Positions 15,728-23,819 of a stretch of DNA of 64,000 bases are shown piece by piece. The translations under genes were made by a program, and so were the position numbers. Position 1 is the first letter of the stretch; each line of letters opens with the position of its first letter. Where the stretch lies: the NCBI GenBank assembly GCA_947494565.1, contig CANLVG010000004.1, forward strand, positions 186,001 through 250,000. Reading direction: 5' to 3'. This DNA comes from an uncultured Flavobacteriaceae bacterium (GTDB taxonomy: Bacteria; Bacteroidota; Bacteroidia; Flavobacteriales; Flavobacteriaceae). The notes beneath the pieces were generated by a model, which was not told the DNA's origin, searched no databases, and saw only the letters and a program-made list of their open reading frames with translations.

Positions 15728-18382
15728 TTACAGAACAAAACGATAGGTTGCTTTGATCAAAAAGATATTCTGGGGCTTTTCATCATTGAAAATACCATCA
15801 CCCAAATCTTGAAATAGGGCATTCTGTGGATCTCCGGATTGGGAGACATCTTGCGACCACACCAAGAATATTTCCGATCCGGGAATGTACTCCCAACGCA
15901 CCACGAGGTTCGATCGAAACTGTACAAAAGAGAAATCAGGATTGTCAAAGGTGAATTCAGCGGTTCCGTCCAAATCTTTATCTACCGAGAATACATCGTC
16001 TGCAAAGGAGATTTGATTCGAGCCATATGGGGCGATTCGGTCATTGAATGCAGCACCTAAAGGGTCGGCCACTTCTTTGAACTCGGAATAGCGCCCTCGC
16101 GAGATAAAAGGTTGCCCCCAATATTGAATGGTGAGATTCGGGTTAATGGTATAGTTCAGTCGAAATGACATACTCAGTGTTCGCTGCTCAACGGTTCCAT
16201 TGAGATAGGTGGTCTCTCCATCGACGTCGATATTGTCGATATACTGTAATTTGTCCATGTTGATGCCATACTCTGGGTTGGCCGATATGCTGAGTGCATT
16301 GAAAGGCTGGTAAGTCACCCCAAAATCGATGTTATAGGAACCATAGGAGTTGTCAGTTCCTTTTTCGCCTCTGTGAAAGACATTAAAGCGCAGTTTTTTT
16401 CTTCGGTCGGTGTTGTACCCATTAAAGAAGCCGATTTCTGAAGCCTGGCGTAATCGGGGCCCGCCACGTAGCGCAAAATTCGAGTACTGCTTTGGGGCGT
16501 AATTGAAGCCGATATTCGTAAACCAGTTGTTGTCCCAATTTTGCCAGCTGTTCGTATTGAACCGTAGGCTATTGTGATTGCCACCAAAATCCCAAACACT
16601 CCAATGGTTGTAGTTGATACCCACTCTTCGAAATGTTTCCGTTGGTTTCAAAGTTTGATAGCCGATCCACGTATAATGTCGAATATCGTCCGCTTGACGC
16701 TGAAAACCGATATCATTTAGCTCTAGCTCGGGGGAACGCCAGGTTCCTCCGGTTTCAAACCTCCAATTTCCATTTCCGATCTTCCCCAATTGTAAGTTGC
16801 CTCCGGTACCTGTTAAAGAAGTGCGGTCGGCATCGACCGATACATGGTCGGCGCCTACCCGTTGAAAAAGATGTGCGATGGATTCTTGCGTATTTTCTAT
16901 CGCTTCGGCACCTCCGTTTACTCGGCTGAAAATAAAGTTTCCGCCAACATACCAATCACGGTCATGCCATTGGTGCTTGACATCAACTCCACCGGTAAAG
17001 GCCGAATGGTGCAAAAAGTTCAATTCAGGAGTAAGCTGATCTCGATTGGTAGCGGTAAAAATGCCGCCAACAAAAGTATTCCGGTCATTAAAGTCTTTTT
17101 GAACACGACCTACGAAATAGTTGGTCAAAGGCTCGACCACCTCTTTTCGACGATCACCATTGTTATCGATAGTTGCATATTTCTTGGCCGTAACACTTTC
17201 GAGGACCCCGATAGACCATCCATTTTTGGTCTTTCCACTAAATTTGGCCGCTCCTAATATGGCGGTATTCTCGGGTTGTTCTACATATTCGTTGTCTTCG
17301 GTATCGGGAAACCCCTGCGGACTCCTTCCGATCCGTCTAGAATAGAATACATTATCAAATCCGAACGTATTTCCGGCTTCGGATTGACTTACGCGATAGT
17401 CAAAAATATTCTTGTTCTCTACAAAGAAGGGGCGTTGTTCCCTAAAGAATATTTGAAATCCGTCAAGGGCTATGGCCGAGGGGTCTGCCTCTACCTGACC
17501 AAAATCGGGGTTCACGGTCAAATCTAGGGTAAGGTCATTGGTTATTCCGATTTTTGCGTCCAATCCGCCGGTAATCTGACTGTCATTGCCATCCCGAAAT
17601 GGATTACCAGCTTCAGGCTCGAAAGTTTCCAGTTTAGCCACCGTATAGGGTTGAATTTCAAGCTGTTTTTGAGGTACTAGATCGATCAAGCCGTCTAGAA
17701 GGCCGAATTCGCTCACAAAACCCGGGGTGTCTTGTTTGATTCGTTGCCAGGCATAACGTTCTGCCCCCCTGAAGTATTGACGGTCTACTTGTATGCCCCA
17801 AACCTGTTCTTTGGCTTTGCCGAATTTTAGTTGACTAAAGGGTATTTTCATTTCGGCTGTCCAACCTTCTTCGTCGACATTCGTTTTGGTGTACCAAATT
17901 GGGTTCCAACTTTCATCTTCGTTATTCCCGTTTTCTGAGCTGAAAAAGTCTGCTTTGACTCCGGCAGCTGTGGTGATAAAACCGAAAGAGCTGCGCTTGT
18001 CATGGTAACTATCGATAAAAATACCGACCCAATCTCCTTGAAAGCCATCACGCCGTGACAGCCGCATTTCAATTTTGTCGGGGTCACTGTCATAGGCACG
18101 TATACCGACATACAAGAATTTTTCATCATAAACGATCTTGAATTTGGTGTCGTGGTCCGGTTGCGTGTTTTCATCGGGTCTTCGCTCGATAAAGTCACCA
18201 TCCCATTCAACGATGTCCCATCCGGCCTCATCAAGAAGACCATCTATTTCGGGGGAGGGTACCGCATCCAAAAATTTCGTGGTGTAGGTTCTTTTAACTA
18301 CAACGTCGGTCGAGTCTTGAGCAAAAAAAACTGTTTGTGCAAAAAAGCATAATGCACAAACAGTAATCCGGTTGATTTTCAT
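15728..18382 (-). CDS. DUF5916 protein: CBM9-like domain plus outer-membrane beta-barrel
   Basis: An 884-residue protein with a signal peptide ending FFAQ. The first ~220 residues form a carbohydrate-binding family 9-like domain (PEIDGLLDEAGWDIVEW, KFLYVGIRAYDSDPDKIEM, GWTAEMKIPFSQLKFG). The rest consists of many alternating aromatic strands ending in a terminal Leu (TYRFVL), as in outer-membrane barrels. DUF5916 proteins are widespread in Bacteroidota and uncharacterised. It is not obviously part of an operon. Confidence 0.9.
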   Translation of the reverse strand: MKINRITVCALCFFAQTVFFAQDSTDVVVKRTYTTKFLDAVPSPEIDGLLDEAGWDIVEWDGDFIERRPDENTQPDHDTKFKIVYDEKFLYVGIRAYDSDPDKIEMRLSRRDGFQGDWVGIFIDSYHDKRSSFGFITTAAGVKADFFSSENGNNEDESWNPIWYTKTNVDEEGWTAEMKIPFSQLKFGKAKEQVWGIQVDRQYFRGAERYAWQRIKQDTPGFVSEFGLLDGLIDLVPQKQLEIQPYTVAKLETFEPEAGNPFRDGNDSQITGGLDAKIGITNDLTLDLTVNPDFGQVEADPSAIALDGFQIFFREQRPFFVENKNIFDYRVSQSEAGNTFGFDNVFYSRRIGRSPQGFPDTEDNEYVEQPENTAILGAAKFSGKTKNGWSIGVLESVTAKKYATIDNNGDRRKEVVEPLTNYFVGRVQKDFNDRNTFVGGIFTATNRDQLTPELNFLHHSAFTGGVDVKHQWHDRDWYVGGNFIFSRVNGGAEAIENTQESIAHLFQRVGADHVSVDADRTSLTGTGGNLQLGKIGNGNWRFETGGTWRSPELELNDIGFQRQADDIRHYTWIGYQTLKPTETFRRVGINYNHWSVWDFGGNHNSLRFNTNSWQNWDNNWFTNIGFNYAPKQYSNFALRGGPRLRQASEIGFFNGYNTDRRKKLRFNVFHRGEKGTDNSYGSYNIDFGVTYQPFNALSISANPEYGINMDKLQYIDNIDVDGETTYLNGTVEQRTLSMSFRLNYTINPNLTIQYWGQPFISRGRYSEFKEVADPLGAAFNDRIAPYGSNQISFADDVFSVDKDLDGTAEFTFDNPDFSFVQFRSNLVVRWEYIPGSEIFLVWSQDVSQSGDPQNALFQDLGDGIFNDEKPQNIFLIKATYRFVL

Positions 18383-18478
18383 GTATTCGATTTATGATTG
18401 ATGTGACTTAAAGACTATGAAAATTTGAAGTAGTTACACTAAAACGTCTCTTTTTTTATTTGGGCCGTTTTTTATTGG

Positions 18479-20560
18479 CTATTGGGCAATCAGCTTTTTC
18501 AATTGTGCCTTACCGTAGTTGTTTTCAGGATTTAACGCGATCGATTTTCTATAGTTTTTGATGGCCGATTTTTTCTGTCCTACCGACATATACCCCTCTC
18601 CTAAGCTATCGTACACATTCCATGATTCTGGAAAGAGTTTGACATTCAACTCAAAAAAGGCAATGGCCTCCAGAGACTTGTCCAATCGTAGCAATAGATA
18701 CCCTACACTATTGATTTCGTTTTCGTCGATGACATATTTTTCGTCGGTTTTAATGGTTTCGACGTATTCCTTGGCCTTTGGAATGCCTTCTTCTAGCATC
18801 TTGATGAGCACTGCTAAGGATCCGTTTTTTGTGGCTTCCGAAGAATAGGCTGCTGCAAATTCGTAAAACTCGATCGCTTTATCGTATTCCTTTTTGTTGA
18901 TGAGCGCATAGGTGCCGTTCGTTAGGATATTTTCATCCATCGAGACCTTTCTTTCAGGAAAATGCTGTTGGAACAAGCGCAATACCGTTTGGGCCTCGTC
19001 GATTCTACCATCACCTGAAAAGGTGTGGACTACTTTTTCAAGTTCATCGGCATTTAAAGGTTCGTACCGCTCACTTTCTTTTTCTTTTTTGAACCAGGTC
19101 AATCCTTTCTTCGGACCTTGGTCGATTAAAATGTCCTGTAAACTATAGGCTAGTGATTTTTTTAGGGAAAATACTTTACCTCCCTTGATTATGGTCTTGT
19201 TGGAAAGCAGGTTTTCAGGCGTATCGAATGGATTTTTTTCAAAGAGCAGTATATCCGCTTTTTTACCCACTTCGATGGAGCCATAGTCTGCCTGTAAGTT
19301 CATGGCCTCGTATCCGTTGCGTGTGGCTATTTGCAGAATGTCTTCCATGGAGATTCCCGCTTCATGAAACAGAAGTAATTCGTGCAGCATGGCCTTCCCG
19401 CCATAGCGGCAATCCGTTCCCACACGTAGTTGAACACCTTTGTCATGCGCTTTTTTCACATAAAGCATCATGTAGTCGAATGCTTCGTTCAATTGCTTTT
19501 GCTGGGCTGCTGAATACGAGACCATGGGCGTTCTTCTAATCGGGAAGTATTCAAAGGATGTAAAAAAATCGGTCCTGCCAGCGGCAGATGCCAAGACATT
19601 GAGTGCCGTGCTCAGGGTTGCCCCTTTTGCTGCCATTCGGTCAAATAGTGCCATGAGTTTCGTCTCAAATTCAGGATGCTCCTTGATGTAACTGAAAAAG
19701 AAGGTCATATGGGCGGCAAACTCGTCGATGCTCGGAGACATCTGAATGCCATAGGCTGCATTCATGGCTTTCCAATGTTCATCATAATCAAGAATGCTCG
19801 GGGTAACCGTAAAAAAGTGTTCAAAGTTCCGTACCCCCATATCCATGGCTTCGTCAATGGTCATCACATTGTTATCGGTATGCGTATTGATCGTGATATC
19901 GTGTTTTTTGGCCTCATCGACCATGGCCTCAAAATCAGGCTTCTCAAGCTTTCGATATAATTTCATGTGTTTCAATCCCTTTTTGGCGTACTCCCGCACC
20001 TTTTTTCGACCATCTTCGGGGTTCATCACTTCTATATGATGTTGTGGTTGTCGATAGCTGGCGTCGGAAACGATTGACCCGCCACATATAAATAGATTGG
20101 GATATTCTGGTGAAGGGTGTTGCTGCCAGTTCAGTGTGACGTCGATCCAGGCTTCGGGTTGGCCCATATCGATAATCGTGGTAACACCGTGAGCCAAATA
20201 CATCCGTGTCATCAAACCCCTCGCCAAGTCGGATTTGTCTTCAGTAATGGTCTTCGGGGCGGAATGACCGCTACTCGTATAGTTTTGCATTAAGTGGGTA
20301 TGGGTATCGATGAGACCTGGCGTCATTAATCGATTATCGCCGTTAATGGTTTCTTTTGCGGAGTAGGAATCCGTTGCATCAACAATGGCCGCAATGGTAT
20401 CGGCGTTAATAAGTACCGTTCTATTTTCATGAACGGTTTTGTTTTTGCTGTCGAACAAGCGCACATTTTGTATGGCCAGATCATAGGTTGTCGTTGTGCA
20501 GCCCGTAAGGCTCAATACAAGGCATAGAATACCTATAGCCACGATTCTTTGATTTTTCAT
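18479..20560 (-). CDS. Amidohydrolase-TPR fusion lipoprotein
   Basis: A 693-residue exported lipoprotein (LVLSLTGC). Residues about 25-450 form an amidohydrolase-superfamily enzyme with the HxH pair in LIDTHTHLM, a metal-binding His in INTHTDN and the late Asp in VGTDCRYGG. Its C-terminal beta-sandwich is followed by a helical region of TPR-like repeats (about residues 500-690: AQTVLRLFQQHFPE, DKAIEFYEFAAAYS, SLEAIAFFELNVKLFPE, GQKKSAIKNYRKSIALNPE). The substrate is unknown. Secreted amidohydrolases of this subgroup resemble imidazolonepropionase or dipeptidase-like proteins. The C-terminal TPR tail is an uncommon addition. Confidence 0.9.
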   Translation of the reverse strand: MKNQRIVAIGILCLVLSLTGCTTTTYDLAIQNVRLFDSKNKTVHENRTVLINADTIAAIVDATDSYSAKETINGDNRLMTPGLIDTHTHLMQNYTSSGHSAPKTITEDKSDLARGLMTRMYLAHGVTTIIDMGQPEAWIDVTLNWQQHPSPEYPNLFICGGSIVSDASYRQPQHHIEVMNPEDGRKKVREYAKKGLKHMKLYRKLEKPDFEAMVDEAKKHDITINTHTDNNVMTIDEAMDMGVRNFEHFFTVTPSILDYDEHWKAMNAAYGIQMSPSIDEFAAHMTFFFSYIKEHPEFETKLMALFDRMAAKGATLSTALNVLASAAGRTDFFTSFEYFPIRRTPMVSYSAAQQKQLNEAFDYMMLYVKKAHDKGVQLRVGTDCRYGGKAMLHELLLFHEAGISMEDILQIATRNGYEAMNLQADYGSIEVGKKADILLFEKNPFDTPENLLSNKTIIKGGKVFSLKKSLAYSLQDILIDQGPKKGLTWFKKEKESERYEPLNADELEKVVHTFSGDGRIDEAQTVLRLFQQHFPERKVSMDENILTNGTYALINKKEYDKAIEFYEFAAAYSSEATKNGSLAVLIKMLEEGIPKAKEYVETIKTDEKYVIDENEINSVGYLLLRLDKSLEAIAFFELNVKLFPESWNVYDSLGEGYMSVGQKKSAIKNYRKSIALNPENNYGKAQLKKLIAQ

Positions 20561-20603
20561 GAGACTGTTGTTGAGGCGCTAAAAAGTGATATACGAGGTC
20601 CTA

Positions 20604-20672
20604 TTGAGCCTGTCGAGGTACACTGTCATACCTACAACCGACTATCGGTTTCGACAAGCCCAACCTGACAGC
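20604..20672. repeat. REP-like imperfect inverted repeat
   Basis: TTGAGCCTGTCGA (20604-20616) and TCGACAAGCCCAA (20651-20663) are imperfect inverted copies (two mismatches). They flank a 34-nt loop, followed by CCTGACAG. Short mobile palindromes of this composition (GAGCCTGTCGA / TCGACAAGC) are scattered in flavobacterial genomes between genes. It sits in the gap between the amidohydrolase-TPR gene and the first DUF4097 gene. Confidence 0.6.
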
Positions 20673-20735
20673 TTGGTGCTCGACTTTTTTAGACTACCTA
20701 GGGTTAGAATTTCTTTAAAAGCTGTTTCGGAAGGT

Positions 20736-21458
20736 TTACAACCTCAGATACATGTTACCGTTGATGGTATTCAGCCGAATTCGATTGGATGCCTTGCCCA
20801 AGGAACCACTTATTTTCTGCCCCACATGCCGATCCGTTGAATTGAATTTGAGTTTTGCATCGGCGTAGATATCCCCATGAATCGTTTCGGCGACCACGTC
20901 TGCATCTTGCATTCTTAGGTCTATTTCACCATTGATCGTACTTAATTCAAGGTCTCCAGCATATGTTGCGATTTCAATATTGCCATTGATGAGGTCCGCT
21001 TCGAAATTCCCTTCGATGACTTCTGATTTTAAATCGCCATTGATACTGCTTATTTTGAATCTGGCGTTTTTTGGTACATAGAGTACATAGTTGAATTCGG
21101 TCAAATTACCGGTGTTATAGCAATATCTTTTTCTATCCGGATTGTTTTTAAGACAATCTTCGCGATAGGCTTCAAAAACCGGTTCCGCCTTTGATTCAAT
21201 ACGGATTAGATTTGAGTTTGTGGTAAAATCGATTTTGTGCAAATCTTGAAATTTTGAATCTTCGGTAAAAATACTTGCCTTGAAGTATACACTATTTTTT
21301 TCCCAGGTCTTGACTTCAATATGGCTTGCAAATTTCACATCCAAATCGATAAACTGATTGTTGTATTTCAGGTCTTCTTCAACTATTTTCTGTGCGTTTA
21401 CCGTAAGGCTGATGAGGCACAGGGTGAAGGCTAATGCGATGGTTTTAAACTGTTTCAT
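20736..21458 (-). CDS. DUF4097-family secreted beta-helix protein
   Basis: About 240 residues from the ATG at 21458 (MKQFKTIAL), which gives a normal signal peptide ending VNAQ. The C-terminal half is a run of short strands with the repeating motif SSINGDLKS, LINGNIEIATYAGDLELSTINGEIDLRM, as in DUF4097/DUF4098 putative adhesins that fold as a beta-helix. An upstream extension to 21506 has no signal peptide and is not used. The gene ends the ECF-sigma operon and resembles its neighbour at 21560 in repeat type. Confidence 0.87.
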   Translation of the reverse strand: MKQFKTIALAFTLCLISLTVNAQKIVEEDLKYNNQFIDLDVKFASHIEVKTWEKNSVYFKASIFTEDSKFQDLHKIDFTTNSNLIRIESKAEPVFEAYREDCLKNNPDRKRYCYNTGNLTEFNYVLYVPKNARFKISSINGDLKSEVIEGNFEADLINGNIEIATYAGDLELSTINGEIDLRMQDADVVAETIHGDIYADAKLKFNSTDRHVGQKISGSLGKASNRIRLNTINGNMYLRL

Positions 21459-21559
21459 TTTGACTGTTTTTAAAGGTCGTGAAGGGTCCATCAATGATGA
21501 TTCCATGGAAACCGGAACGTCATCAGATACATTTCACGACCGTTCGTTTGATGATTTTT

Positions 21560-22312
21560 TTAATTTTTTCTCAGATAGATATTCCCGTTGGTGGATTTCA
21601 ATTTGATATTGACTCCGCCCCCGTTGACTTGACCATTGAACTTACTACTGCCGAAAGATTTCAGGCCTTCTTTCTCAGGGCGTTTCAAATCAAAATTGGT
21701 ATAGAGATCCCCGTTCCAAGAGCTTAATTCTAAATTTGCCGGAGTACTTCCGGGAAGTGTAACGTCGATTTCCCCATTCGTAGTTCGAATTACAACTGGA
21801 GAGTCTTGGTCGATTTTATCAAACGCCACTCGAACACTCTCATTCAAGGCATAAGCGGTTATAGGGCCTGAGACATTCACCAGGGATAGGCCACCGTTAA
21901 GATTGGCATTGGCCTCTACCTCACCAGTGAATCCTTCAATATAGATATCACCATCCCAAGAATTCGTGGCCGAAACGTTCTGCGACTTGGGAAGGTAGAT
22001 TTCTGCACCGCCAGATTTGCGTACGCTTTCAACAATAAGATCGCTCCCGGTCTGCACTACATTAAAACCTACATCCGTATTGTCTTCGCCACCTACACCC
22101 ACAAGTTTGAGTCCCTTGGCTTTTGAAGGCAGGGGTTTTAAGCCCTTGGCTTTGATCAATATTTCGTTTTTGTCGTGGGTTTTTATGATGATTTCGGATC
22201 TTGACTTGATTTTGACCCATTCGATGCCATCGAGGGATTTACTGTAATCCGATTGTGCTTGTAAATTTGCGGTGAATACGCAAATAATGATACATACTAT
22301 TAATTTCTTCAT
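21560..22312 (-). CDS. DUF4097-like secreted protein
   Basis: A 250-residue secreted protein (signal MKKLIVCIIICVFTANLQAQ). The same kind of NGD/NGG strand repeats is present: SWDGDIYIEGFTGEVEANANLNGGLSLVNVSG, TTNGEIDVTLPGS, SWNGDLYTNFD, STNGNIYLRKN. The shared C-terminus (NGNIYLR here, NGNMYLR in the next gene) suggests an old tandem duplication. It probably shares its role with 20736-21458, as a surface protein made under control of the neighbouring sigma factor. Confidence 0.85.
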   Translation of the reverse strand: MKKLIVCIIICVFTANLQAQSDYSKSLDGIEWVKIKSRSEIIIKTHDKNEILIKAKGLKPLPSKAKGLKLVGVGGEDNTDVGFNVVQTGSDLIVESVRKSGGAEIYLPKSQNVSATNSWDGDIYIEGFTGEVEANANLNGGLSLVNVSGPITAYALNESVRVAFDKIDQDSPVVIRTTNGEIDVTLPGSTPANLELSSWNGDLYTNFDLKRPEKEGLKSFGSSKFNGQVNGGGVNIKLKSTNGNIYLRKN

Positions 22313-22327
22313 GATTTTCGTTTTTTG

Positions 22328-22369
22328 ATGCTGCTACCCTGCCTGCCGGCAGGCAGGGTCGTTCAGCAT
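22328..22369. repeat. Palindromic intergenic repeat in the ECF operon
   Basis: A perfect 24-bp palindrome occupies 22336-22359 (core CCTGCCTGCC/GGCAGGCAGG). It is flanked by a further inverted pair, ATGCTG (22328-22333) and CAGCAT (22364-22369). It lies between the anti-sigma and DUF4097 genes and will form a strong hairpin in the transcript. A related GGCAGGCAGGG motif occurs at 44233-44266, so this is probably a dispersed element. Confidence 0.65.
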
Positions 22370-22374
22370 GGATT

Positions 22375-23172
22375 TTATATAATTGTTGTTAATATTGATT
22401 CGATCTGTTCTTTTACGAAAGGCTGTGTTTCCTCGTTTTTTAATAGCTCCCTCATAGGGGTGGCCGCTTTTTTCTCTTGGATGTCTCCCAATGTTTGAAT
22501 GATCATAATTTGAATACCGGGATCCTTTTCGGTTTTCAAAGCCTCGATAAATGCGTCTTTTACGGTTTCAGAGCTGGTATATTTAGCTAGCACTTCAACC
22601 GCCGCCGCCCTTACGTTGGTATTTTCATCAAGAAGCATACGATCCGTCAAGGCCTTTACTATTGGCGCATCTGGTTGCTTCAAGTCCTCCACGTAATTGA
22701 CACCTTGAATACGCCTGCTTGCTGATTTGTTCTCTAGTAACGACAGCATTGCCGTTTGTTTGAATACCATCTTTTCGTTTGTCAGTTGTGCAATTTCAGC
22801 TTTGTTGTCTTGTGATTGTTGCTGTTTTCCGAAAAAGTAAGCACCGAACAATAAGACCACGCTGGCCGCAATTTTCAAAAGATCGTTTGTCCAAGTATTC
22901 TTGCTTTTTACGTGTGCACGGTCTATGGACACTACTTGGGTCTCACCCTGTTTTTCAAGCTCTAGTTGCTCCAGAAATTTGAGCTGTACATTAGGCGAGG
23001 GTTCAAGCTGTTCTTCATTTTCGAAGGCCTTGAATAGTGCTTTGTACTCTTTCAACTCCTGGGTACAAGAAGCGCAGTTCTTGATATGTGACTCGAACTT
23101 CTCTTTTTGAACTGTGTCCAAAAGATTGTCCAAGTAATCCGGAATGAGCGCTATGATATGGTTCTTTTCCAT
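22375..23172 (-). CDS. Anti-sigma factor with zinc-binding domain and HEAT-repeat tail
   Basis: A 265-residue membrane protein. The N-terminal domain has the anti-sigma zinc motif (HIKNCASCTQE: His-x3-Cys-x2-Cys). A membrane helix follows (IAASVVLLFGAYFF, about residues 105-120), and then a periplasmic HEAT-like region (about residues 155-265: VNYVEDLKQPDAPIVKALTDRMLLDENTNVRAAAVEVLAKY; VKDAFIEALKTEKDPGIQIMIIQTLGDI). The ATG at 23172 sits 1 nt after the sigma-factor stop, consistent with coupled translation. It should hold the sigma factor inactive until a signal reaches the HEAT domain. Confidence 0.88.
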   Translation of the reverse strand: MEKNHIIALIPDYLDNLLDTVQKEKFESHIKNCASCTQELKEYKALFKAFENEEQLEPSPNVQLKFLEQLELEKQGETQVVSIDRAHVKSKNTWTNDLLKIAASVVLLFGAYFFGKQQQSQDNKAEIAQLTNEKMVFKQTAMLSLLENKSASRRIQGVNYVEDLKQPDAPIVKALTDRMLLDENTNVRAAAVEVLAKYTSSETVKDAFIEALKTEKDPGIQIMIIQTLGDIQEKKAATPMRELLKNEETQPFVKEQIESILTTII

Positions 23173-23173
23173 T

Positions 23174-23695
23174 TTAATTTGATTCAATGTAAATGGTCTT
23201 TAATTTTTTTAAGGCTCTACTGACCTTAGTTTTCACTGCTCCGGGCGTACTGCCAACGATTTGGGCGAGTTCCTCATATTTGATTTCCTGAAATCGATTC
23301 AAAATAACCAACTCTCGATCCGAAGGGTCCAATTTATTTATGGCCAAGTGCAAATCGGAATAGTCTTCTTTTTCCTCTTCCTGAATGACCAACTTATAAT
23401 CGATCGTATCCAAGTCCTCATAATTCTTCGAGACTCTTCTGAAATGGGTATTCATACTGTTTCTCGCTATAGTGAACAGCCATGAAATAAATTTTCCGTT
23501 ATTATATGAACTTCTATACTTCATCAATTTGTAAAAGACCTCTTGTGTCAAGTCTTCGCTAAGCATTTTATCGCCGCACATTTTGTGTAAAAAGTTAAAG
23601 ACATGTTTGTGGTGTCTATTAAATAGGATCTTAAGTATGTCTAAGTTTCCTTGGGCCACCTTTGCCATTAAAATTTCATCGGTCAACTGTTCCAA
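23174..23695 (-). CDS. ECF RNA polymerase sigma factor
   Basis: A 173-residue ECF sigma factor. Region 2 reads ILKILFNRHHKHVFNFLHKMCGDKMLSEDLTQEVFYKL; region 4 reads DRELVILNRFQEIKYEELAQIVGSTPGAVKTKVSRALKKL, with the helix-turn-helix for -35 recognition. No ATG lies in-frame before the TTG at 23695, since an upstream stop is present, so TTG is the likely start (ATG at 23668 would clip region 2). It heads an operon with its anti-sigma and two DUF4097 genes and is probably autoregulated. Confidence 0.94.
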   Translation of the reverse strand: MEQLTDEILMAKVAQGNLDILKILFNRHHKHVFNFLHKMCGDKMLSEDLTQEVFYKLMKYRSSYNNGKFISWLFTIARNSMNTHFRRVSKNYEDLDTIDYKLVIQEEEKEDYSDLHLAINKLDPSDRELVILNRFQEIKYEELAQIVGSTPGAVKTKVSRALKKLKTIYIESN

Positions 23696-23761
23696 AAGTG
23701 TTTTTTTAGTTGGTCTTCATTGCTATATAGTTCTGAAATTACAAAAGGTTACACCACGGGA

Positions 23762-23795
23762 TAAAAAAAATCGCATCAATGTGAGTTGATGCGAT
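23762..23795 (-). terminator. Rho-independent terminator of the 23820 gene
   Basis: ATCGCATCAA (23770-23779) and TTGATGCGAT (23786-23795) form a perfect 10-bp stem with a 6-nt loop. On the minus strand they are followed by a run of seven or eight T. It separates the carboxypeptidase-like gene from the ECF operon. Confidence 0.88.
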
Positions 23796-23819
23796 GAAAT
23801 CTTTAATGGAATAGGGGGG

